Of a DNA stretch of 34,065 nt, positions 28,174 to 34,065 are shown piece after piece. The stretch is from NCBI GenBank assembly GCA_944392125.1, contig CALXVP010000018.1, positions 1 through 34,065 on the forward strand. Reading direction: 5' to 3'. This DNA comes from an uncultured Alphaproteobacteria bacterium. GTDB taxonomy: Bacteria > Pseudomonadota > Alphaproteobacteria > CAAHEQ01 > UBA3637. Both the position numbers and the translations under genes were made by a program. The notes under the pieces are model-generated. The model saw only the letters and a list, made by a program, of their open reading frames with translations, did not search any database and was not told the DNA's origin. Position 1 is the first letter of the stretch; each line of letters opens with the position of its first letter.

Positions 28174-28199
28174 GCCTCTATATTTTTAAGAGAATGTCC

Positions 28200-28790
28200 T
28201 TAAAAATAATATCTGGCAGTCAACTTAACATCGTTGGAACGAACATCTTGTTTGCTCTTTCCCGTGTATCCGTCGCGTGCTTTAACACGTGCTTGACCGA
28301 GGTCTGTATACCGATAACCTAAGTCAAGAGACATACATTCGTTGACCATATAGTCAATACCGACACCGGCCGTCCATGCAAAGTTCGTTTTTGTAGCACC
28401 TTTTGCATCGGGCAAGCTGTCTGTTTTATTCCAAGCCATACCGATACCGCCCATACCGTAAACGCTGAACATCTGGTTAATCGGCATTGTGGCGTAAATG
28501 TTAGCTAATACGGGGACAGACCACAAATCAGCTTTTTTCTTGCCTGATGTTGTTTTCATATCCACATCACTCCATCCGCGATAACCGACTGTCAAATCCG
28601 TGCGCAAGTATTGATTCAAGTGATAACCAACACCGACGCCTAAAATTCCGGCATCACCCGTATCGCTTGTTCCGAAAGAATAACCTGCTTCACCCAACAC
28701 ATACGGCTTGCTGAAATCCATGGCTTGTGCATGAGCGGCTGCCATCATTAAACCGGCAATAGCCAAACCTGATAATAAATACTTCTTCAT
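28200..28790 (-). CDS. small outer-membrane beta-barrel protein
   Basis: The 196-residue protein has a signal peptide (about 1-23, MKKYLLSGLAIAGLMMAAAH) and a barrel of alternating hydrophobic strands typical of the OmpA/Opacity-like (OMP_b-brl) family: YVLGEAGYSFG, ILGVGVGYHLN, FSVYGMGGIGMAWN, FAWTAGVGIDYMVN and a C-terminal VKLTARYYF with terminal Phe, the BAM signal. Such proteins are often abundant surface or structural porins; specific function unknown. The upstream frame extends 40 codons, but the ATG at 28790 is preceded by AAAGGAG and gives a clean signal peptide. Single gene with its own terminator. Confidence 0.85.
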   Translation of the reverse strand: MKKYLLSGLAIAGLMMAAAHAQAMDFSKPYVLGEAGYSFGTSDTGDAGILGVGVGYHLNQYLRTDLTVGYRGWSDVDMKTTSGKKKADLWSVPVLANIYATMPINQMFSVYGMGGIGMAWNKTDSLPDAKGATKTNFAWTAGVGIDYMVNECMSLDLGYRYTDLGQARVKARDGYTGKSKQDVRSNDVKLTARYYF

Positions 28791-28874
28791 TTCATATTCT
28801 CCTTTCTTAAAAATATCACGAAGCACTCTAAAACTAGGGTTGCAAAAGTGGGTTGTCCAGTAAAAAAAGAGAAA

Positions 28875-28903
28875 AACATAAAAATAAATAGAACTGTATG
28901 CAA
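28875..28903 (-). promoter_or_regulatory. possible promoter of outer-membrane barrel gene
   Basis: On the minus strand TTGCAT (28903-28898), a 17-base spacer and TATGTT (28880-28875) lie about 85 bases before the ATG. Other AT-rich matches exist nearby. Confidence 0.35.
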
Positions 28904-28941
28904 AAGGCATAATCTTATATGTTTCAATAGGTTATTTTAAT

Positions 28942-28958
28942 GAACAAAATGCTTGTTC
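28942..28958. promoter_or_regulatory. candidate operator palindrome
   Basis: GAACAA-AATGC-TTGTTC is a perfect 6+5+6 palindrome between the divergent barrel and PH-domain genes. Its right half could serve as a -35 box for the rightward gene. No regulator is assigned. Confidence 0.3.
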
Positions 28959-29028
28959 TTTGGTGTAAAATATGATACTTTAAAATATGGATAGCACGAT
29001 TCGTTTAGCAGAAATAAGGAAACAGATA

Positions 29029-29484
29029 ATGCGTATTAATGATAAAATTATTGCAAATATGATTCATTCGGATGAAAACTTCATTTGGGAAGTGACGGGA
29101 TCAATTGCTGATGTGAAATACAATCCGTTCTATTGGATTTTAGCGGTTATGACTTGTGGTATCTTTTTAATTGCATTGTATTATAATCGTATTTACCACA
29201 GTTATGTGCTCACCAGTCAGCGGTTAATTATCATCTCGGGAATTTTTACAAAAGATGTTGATGAAATAGAGTTGTTTCGGATTGTAGATAGTTCTTCTTC
29301 GCAATCCATGATTGATTTGTGGGCTGATTTAGGAGATATTTTTGTGAGCTCAACCGATAAAACGGGTTTTTTGCGGTTGCATAAGATAAAGAATCCGCAT
29401 GCCGTGAGGGATTCATTAAGACAGTATTATGTGGCAGCGCGCGATAGTCGCGGGACGGTTATGCTGGAAAATATCTCGGGTTAA
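29029..29484 (+). CDS. bacterial PH-domain (bPH2/DUF304-like) membrane protein
   Basis: From ATG 29029 the protein has 151 residues. A hydrophobic stretch (about 34-55, YWILAVMTCGIFLIALYYN) is followed by a bacterial PH domain: HSYVLTSQRLIIISGIFTK, EIELFRIVDSSSSQSMIDLW and LGDIFVSSTDKTGFLRLHKI match the pattern YxLTsqRlxixxG...ieLxrIxdvxxxqsxxdrl.xxGdIxIxSxd. Role unknown; such proteins are inner-membrane or membrane-associated. An in-frame ATG at 28987 would add 14 residues but lacks a ribosome-binding site, while AAGGAA lies 7 bases before 29029. The operator-like palindrome at 28942 is upstream. Confidence 0.78.
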   Translation: MRINDKIIANMIHSDENFIWEVTGSIADVKYNPFYWILAVMTCGIFLIALYYNRIYHSYVLTSQRLIIISGIFTKDVDEIELFRIVDSSSSQSMIDLWADLGDIFVSSTDKTGFLRLHKIKNPHAVRDSLRQYYVAARDSRGTVMLENISG

Positions 29485-29596
29485 GCAAAGCGGTGCAAGA
29501 GATGTAGGACGAATCATCAAAAGTGAGAATCGTTTGTTTGAAAACGCAGTAAAAATTTTAAATTGAGAAAATCCTAACAATTTATTAATTTTCGAA

Positions 29597-29625
29597 TTGA
29601 TTTTTATCTTAAAGTATGGTATTGT
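29597..29625 (+). promoter_or_regulatory. sigma70-like promoter of the Asn/Thr-tailed protein
   Basis: TTGATT (29597-29602), a 17-base spacer and TATTGT (29620-29625) lie 48 bases before the ATG at 29674. Confidence 0.5.
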
Positions 29626-29673
29626 AAAAAAAGATATGGATGTTCATATCAGTAAACGGTGAGGAGGATAGCC

Positions 29674-30384
29674 ATGGCGGAAGAGAAAAAAATAACGGAT
29701 ACACAAAAAGATGAAACGATAAAAGACGATGTTTATCAGGTAAAAAGCAGTCGGGGCGGTACATTTAAGGTAATGAGCCAAGGTGCGGAAAACAACCACA
29801 AAGATATGGAGGCCGGATTGGCGCATAAGCCGGGTGATCGATCGACATATTTAGGGGAACTTTCACCCGAAGAACGAAAGTTTGTTCAAGCAGCCAATGA
29901 GCAAGGAAAGGGTGTGCGTTGGACGGATAAGAACGGAGATCATGTTTTTACTTTTGTGCCGAGCAAGGAGCAAAAAGAAAAGGCCGCAGCCAAAGAAAAA
30001 GCTGAAAAAGAGGCGACAGAGGGAGAGAAGAAAGGTGGTTCTTCCTGGTGGAAATGGCTTCTGGGCGGTTTAGCCATTGTCGGTGCCGGAATCGGCGCTT
30101 ATTTCTTGTTTCGTAAAAAAGATAAAAAATCAAATACGACGAATACAACAAATAATACGACAAATTCAACAACGAATACGTCAACAAACACGGATTCAAA
30201 TACGACTTCTAATACGACAACGAATACCAACACCAATACATCCACGAACATATCGGCGCCGGCTATTAACACCGGCAGTAGTTTGACGGATACGATTGCC
30301 TCAAATTCCGGTGGAACGGTTAATACGGGCGGGTATGAAATCGGCATCGGTATTACCAGATCGAATGTTGGGGGTCGTGATTAA
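29674..30384 (+). CDS. single-pass membrane protein with Asn/Thr-rich tail, function unknown
   Basis: The 236-residue protein, from ATG 29674 (GGAGG upstream; a GTG 15 bases earlier overlaps that site and is unlikely), has a hydrophilic N-terminal domain (1-95) with no recognised fold, a charged Lys/Glu-rich helix (about 93-118), one transmembrane helix (about 122-142, WLLGGLAIVGAGIGAYFLF) flanked by Lys/Arg, and a tail of about 90 residues made largely of Asn, Thr and Ser (NTTNTTNNTTNSTT and similar), ending SNVGGRD. The tail codons are mostly AAT and ACN in near-repeats, a pattern prone to slippage. If the tail is periplasmic it could be a stalk or a glycosylation target. Neighbours are a PH-domain gene and an autotransporter, but a terminator separates it from the latter. 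Confidence 0.7.
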   Translation: MAEEKKITDTQKDETIKDDVYQVKSSRGGTFKVMSQGAENNHKDMEAGLAHKPGDRSTYLGELSPEERKFVQAANEQGKGVRWTDKNGDHVFTFVPSKEQKEKAAAKEKAEKEATEGEKKGGSSWWKWLLGGLAIVGAGIGAYFLFRKKDKKSNTTNTTNNTTNSTTNTSTNTDSNTTSNTTTNTNTNTSTNISAPAINTGSSLTDTIASNSGGTVNTGGYEIGIGITRSNVGGRD

Positions 30385-30417
30385 ATAAATAATCGACCGC
30401 AATTATTGAATGATAAA

Positions 30418-30452
30418 AAGGATTCTTGTTTATTCAAGAATCCTTATTTTTT
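30418..30452 (+). terminator. Rho-independent terminator
   Basis: AAGGATTCTTG (30418-30428) and CAAGAATCCTT (30435-30445) form a perfect 11-bp stem around TTTATT, followed by ATTTTTT. Confidence 0.88.
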
Positions 30453-30780
30453 ATAATTATTTTAATGCCTATATAAAATAATGTTATATATGCTTGAGTA
30501 AGGCACAAGGGAATAGATGATATGTCGTAGGTAAAAATTACGGAATTTCAAATAATTCAATAAAGCGAAAGGAAAGAATCGCTAAAAAAGAAACATCTTG
30601 AAATAAGCTATATAAAACAAATGGATAAATAGAATCTCGGATGGATAAAAACGGAAAAAGTAAAAAAAAAGTAAATGGGGTTGTATTTTTTGCTGGATTT
30701 TTATTTTGTTCAATGATACAATAAAAGCAGAATTTCGGTATGAGGCCGAAAGTGACTCAGAGTCTGAAACGGAGGCAATT
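30453..30780. other. AT-rich leader region before the autotransporter
   Basis: No gene of normal size is supported. A 27-codon frame, ATG 30641 to TAA 30722-30724 (MDKNGKSKKKVNGVVFFAGF onward), has the charge and hydrophobic core of a signal-like or small membrane peptide, but the base sequence before it is a poor ribosome-binding site. No clear promoter for the autotransporter could be fixed among many AT-rich matches. Confidence 0.4.
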
Positions 30781-33700
30781 ATGAGTATGCGTGCAGGTTT
30801 ATACGCGATTTTGCTGAGTACAACCGTATTTACTGCGGTTGGGATGTCCGTGGGTGCGATTGCACAAACGATTAACCCGACCTCGGATACACTGAAAGAT
30901 GCAATCAATAATTTGGATAAAGGAACAACCCGGGAAGAAACGGTTGTGTTATCCGGAGATGCGGAGACATACGATAGCGATACGCCGGACGGTTATCGCT
31001 TGACGCAAGGTGATTTAACAATTGCACAGAATATAAACGATCGGGGAATTGTTTACGGATCATTGGGTGCAGACGGTGCGTCTTCGGCCAATAAGGTATC
31101 GTTAACCTTATACGGAATCGGCGCTGCTGATGTCAACCGAGGTGCGGGGACAGTCAGCAATGTGAACAGTTATTGGACCAATGTTCAAAACGGACAGAGC
31201 ACGGCAACGGATCCGGCTTTGTTGGCAACAAATGCCGATTTAAGTATAACAGGTGTTGTTTTCGCAAATTCTAATAATATAACGACTGGCACGGTATACG
31301 GTAATGGCGGTGCCATTAAAATGAATGAGAATACAACAGCCGATATTCAACAATCACTGTTTTATAATAATAAGACGCAAAAATACGGTGGCGCAATAGA
31401 CGTTGATAACGATAGTGCAGTCATTACGAGTATGACAACGAATGATTTTATAGGAAACAGCGCGGCGATACACGGTGGTGCATTGGATGTGGATGGCGTA
31501 ATACAAAATATGCGCGACAACTACTTTTACGGCAACACCTCCGTAGATGGCGGTGCGATATATGTTGACGGCGGTTCTATCAACGGTTCGGAAAACGTCT
31601 TCCAAAACAATAAGGCAACGGGTAACGGCGGTGCCGTCTATGTGGGTGTAGATACGGGTGACGGTGTGTCTCCGAGTGCACAAGCCGGTTCTGCCACGTT
31701 AACGAACACAACATTTACGAACAATAGTGCCGTAAACGGTGGCGCGTTATACAACACGGGTGGTACGGCAACCATCAGCGGTGGATCGTTTACAGGCAAT
31801 AAGGCGAGTGGTCAAGGCGGTGCTATTTACAGCGCCGGCACAACGAGTGTGACGGGGGCAACTATTTCCGGCAATACGGCCGATAGCGGTGCCGGTATTT
31901 ATAATGCTTCGGGGAATATGACGGTTTCCGATGTCAGCATTGCAAACAACACGGCAAGCGGAAACGGCGGTGGCTTATATAATGCCGGAACAATGCTTGT
32001 AACGGGTGAAACGGTGTTATCCGGAAATAAAGCAGAATTAGGCAGTAATGCTTATAATGCAACCGGTGGCACATTGACGTTCAGTGATATTCAAGATGAT
32101 ATTGACTTGGACTATGCCCCGTTTACGGAAACAGCGGCTCCGAGCAGTATGACAACGTTATTTGATCAATCGGGAGATATTTACAATGCCGGCACGATGA
32201 ACTTTGTGAACAGTGCCATTCAATTACATAACGGTATTAACACGGGAGCGTCGCTCAGTGATACGACTGCGCGCAAAGTCGGAACGGTGAATATCCAAAA
32301 CAGCACGATTGATTTGGGCGGTTATGGTGTGGCCGGAGACGGCACGATTTACGGTGATACCGTGAACATTGAAGAAGGTTCAACGATTAAAACACACGTG
32401 AATCGTGAAACGGATGCATACGGTAAAGTTTCGGCCAATACGATTAATGTTGATACGACAAATACGGCATTGAATTTGTATTACAGTATGGCTGATGCCT
32501 TGAAAAAAGGCGAATCACAAATCTATACGATTTTGGATGGAACGGTTGCCGGCGAATTTGAAAATGCAATGGCAAATCAGAGCTTGTATACCGTGGAAAA
32601 ATTAGGAGACGGTCAATATAAAGTTTCTTATCCGGGTGATTCCTCTGATTCTTCCGACTCTTCGGATTCTTCAGATTCCTCGGATACATCGGATAAGAAT
32701 TTGCTTTGCCCGGGCTGTGATAAGAATGAAGAAAGCACGGCTGAGGGTTGGGAAATCTATGATACGCCGGATGCAGATAAGCTGATGCCGGAAGGAACGG
32801 AAGCTTCTGAAATTCAACAAGAACTCTGGGAAGGCTGGGATAAACCCGGTTATCGTGAAGCGTTGGATGGGTTGGCGCCGGATGTTTCTCCGCTCATTCA
32901 AGCCCATGCGACGGAAATTACGAGACGGTTGTCTGCTATTGTCAGCGAACGGTTCTATAACTCCATGGAGCGGACGGGTTATGTGCATAACGGCAAGCGG
33001 TTCTATCGTTTCCCGCGCCATGATTCAAATTTATGGGTGCAAGGATTATACGGTAAATCAAAATACGATGTGCGTAAAGGTTGGGATTTAGATACAACCG
33101 GAATCGCCGTCGGGTTTGACGGGCATGTTTCCGAAGCGTTGCGGATGGGTATTTCTTATGCCTATACGAAAGCAGATGGCAACTCCGTGCAACGTGATAC
33201 AACGATTGATTCGCATACGGGTATGATTTACGGTGAATACAATCCGAATCGCTTCTATGCAAACTGGTTAGCAATGTATACGCGGTCAGAGTATGATGAA
33301 GAGAAGAAAGTATATAATCACCGTATCAGTGCCAACTATGATGTTGATGCGATTGGCGCGCAAGTGATGTTGGGTCGCAAGATGGGACCGTATGTATCCG
33401 GTCACTGGGCCAGCGGTGTCATTAAACCTGAACTTGGGTTGCGCTACATTTATACGAAACAACATGGATACACGGATTCGGTCGGACAAAGAGTCGGCTC
33501 GGCTGATGGTCAAACGTTAACGGGTATTTTAGGTGCGCAATATACGATTGCCTATGCCTTGTCGCCGACATTGTCATGGTATCCGGAATTCCGGGCGGCT
33601 TTAACATACGATTTTGTTGAGCCGGATACGAAAGTGCGTGTGAACTTGTTGAACGGTTCAACGTATGAAGTAGAAACGGAGAACATGGATCGTTTCGGAA

Positions 33701-33828
33701 TTGAACTTGGTGCAAAAGTTGGGTTGGATATCAATCGGAAAGTGGAATTGGCACTTGAATACGAAGGATTGTTCAAAGGCGACTACACGAACCACACCGG
33801 TTTGGCTAACTTGAAATACAAATTTTAA
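30781..33828 (+). CDS. PMP-like autotransporter, complete
   Basis: The 1015-residue protein starts at ATG 30781 (ACGGAGG upstream; an earlier in-frame start lacks this site). A signal peptide (about 1-29) is followed by a passenger with at least eight GGAI/GGAL/GGAV-type repeats alternating with F-x-x-N motifs (FYNN, FIGN, FYGN, FQNN, FTNN, FTGN; about 175-430), as in Chlamydia PMP proteins. A Ser-Asp linker (DSSDSSD repeats, about 622-635) is followed by an unusual LLCPGCDK, then an alpha segment with GLAPDVSPLIQAHATEITRRL, and an autotransporter barrel (about 747-1015) ending LKYKF. It is a surface-exposed protein with a probable adhesive or structural role. It shares architecture with the protein at 1-2667 but uses mostly ACG/CCG codons, unlike that one. 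Confidence 0.92.
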   Translation: MSMRAGLYAILLSTTVFTAVGMSVGAIAQTINPTSDTLKDAINNLDKGTTREETVVLSGDAETYDSDTPDGYRLTQGDLTIAQNINDRGIVYGSLGADGASSANKVSLTLYGIGAADVNRGAGTVSNVNSYWTNVQNGQSTATDPALLATNADLSITGVVFANSNNITTGTVYGNGGAIKMNENTTADIQQSLFYNNKTQKYGGAIDVDNDSAVITSMTTNDFIGNSAAIHGGALDVDGVIQNMRDNYFYGNTSVDGGAIYVDGGSINGSENVFQNNKATGNGGAVYVGVDTGDGVSPSAQAGSATLTNTTFTNNSAVNGGALYNTGGTATISGGSFTGNKASGQGGAIYSAGTTSVTGATISGNTADSGAGIYNASGNMTVSDVSIANNTASGNGGGLYNAGTMLVTGETVLSGNKAELGSNAYNATGGTLTFSDIQDDIDLDYAPFTETAAPSSMTTLFDQSGDIYNAGTMNFVNSAIQLHNGINTGASLSDTTARKVGTVNIQNSTIDLGGYGVAGDGTIYGDTVNIEEGSTIKTHVNRETDAYGKVSANTINVDTTNTALNLYYSMADALKKGESQIYTILDGTVAGEFENAMANQSLYTVEKLGDGQYKVSYPGDSSDSSDSSDSSDSSDTSDKNLLCPGCDKNEESTAEGWEIYDTPDADKLMPEGTEASEIQQELWEGWDKPGYREALDGLAPDVSPLIQAHATEITRRLSAIVSERFYNSMERTGYVHNGKRFYRFPRHDSNLWVQGLYGKSKYDVRKGWDLDTTGIAVGFDGHVSEALRMGISYAYTKADGNSVQRDTTIDSHTGMIYGEYNPNRFYANWLAMYTRSEYDEEKKVYNHRISANYDVDAIGAQVMLGRKMGPYVSGHWASGVIKPELGLRYIYTKQHGYTDSVGQRVGSADGQTLTGILGAQYTIAYALSPTLSWYPEFRAALTYDFVEPDTKVRVNLLNGSTYEVETENMDRFGIELGAKVGLDINRKVELALEYEGLFKGDYTNHTGLANLKYKF

Positions 33829-33850
33829 TCCAAGTTAAAAATCAGAACAA

Positions 33851-33887
33851 AAAACCTCCTGCCGTTTTTTCATCGGCAGGGGGTTTT
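33851..33887 (+). terminator. strong Rho-independent terminator of the autotransporter
   Basis: AAAACCTCCTGCCG (33851-33864) pairs with CGGCAGGGGGTTTT (33874-33887), a 14-bp stem with one G-U pair, starting 22 bases after the stop. The right arm ends where the tandem repeat begins. Confidence 0.88.
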
Positions 33888-34065
33888 GCGTTGATAGAGG
33901 GGTTATCGTTGGCGTGGGATTTTGTATTGACAGGGAGTTTGCCGTTGGTAGAGGGTTATCGTTGGCGTGGGATTTTGCGTTGAGAGGGGGTTTGCCGTCG
34001 GTAGAGGGTTATCGTTGGCGTGGGATTTTGCGTTGAGAGGGGGTTTGCCGTCGGTAGAGGGTTAT
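33880..34065. repeat. 53-bp tandem repeat array, truncated by window end
   Basis: GTTATCGTTGGCGTGGGATT begins at 33902, 33955 and 34008, and the next copy's GTTAT begins at 34061, so the period is 53 bases. The first copy is diverged and its left part is the right arm of the terminator; the later copies are near-identical. There are no variable spacers, so it is not CRISPR. The array runs beyond the window. Confidence 0.9.

Noticed and set aside
33880..34065. CRISPR array
   Set aside because: Period is a constant 53 bases with no variable spacers; it is a simple tandem repeat.

Overview
The window looks like a chromosomal segment of a low-GC (roughly 40-45 % by eye), Gram-negative, probably host-associated alphaproteobacterium. 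Support comes from outer-membrane and LPS functions (BamD, LolA, KdsB, two autotransporters, a small beta-barrel porin), the alphaproteobacterial block rpmF-plsX-fabH-ihfA-merR, the bamD-recN-ligA block, and an inorganic pyrophosphatase followed by a HAD-IIA protein of the alphaproteobacterial type. Genus and species cannot be told from this sequence alone.

Layout. 1-2667: 3' part of a PMP-like autotransporter, cut by the window edge. 2668-4663: an AT-rich, gene-poor stretch with a truncated glycosyltransferase fragment, a strikingly GC-rich structured element with a split tRNA T-arm-like sequence, and a DUF805-like membrane protein. 4664-6098: an unrecognised protein and a membrane-anchored flavodoxin. 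6452-8833 (minus): fluoride channel crcB, and GTP-type PEP carboxykinase with its own promoter and terminator. 8994-16613 (plus): bamD, recN, ligA and a large YdbH/AsmA-like envelope protein. 16648-19704 (plus): rpmF, plsX, fabH, ihfA and a MerR regulator, joining fatty-acid/phospholipid initiation to a nucleoid protein. 19764-20510: an integrase-core-like protein with a lost catalytic Glu, then an apparently decayed reading frame. 20548-21063 (minus): LemA-like protein. 21205-23866 (plus): ppa, HAD-IIA, HIT and kdsB, tightly packed with overlaps. 24118-27908 (minus): ftsK, lolA and a periplasmic ankyrin-like protein. 28200-28790 (minus): small outer-membrane barrel. 29029-30384 (plus): bacterial PH-domain protein and a single-pass protein with an Asn/Thr-rich tail. 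30781-33828 (plus): a complete PMP-like autotransporter. 33880-34065: a 53-bp tandem array running off the window.

Most of the window is housekeeping: cell-envelope assembly (BamD, LolA, YdbH-like, KdsB, PlsX/FabH), DNA repair and segregation (RecN, LigA, FtsK) and central metabolism (PckG, Ppa). The accessory signal is concentrated at 2668-4663, 19764-20510 and 28200-34065. I did not find a clear new multi-gene system. The best candidates for new biology are the GC-rich RNA-like element at 3292-3400, the apparently domesticated integrase core at 19764-20258, the Asn/Thr-tailed membrane protein at 29674-30384, and the autotransporter with a Ser-Asp linker plus CPGC motif.
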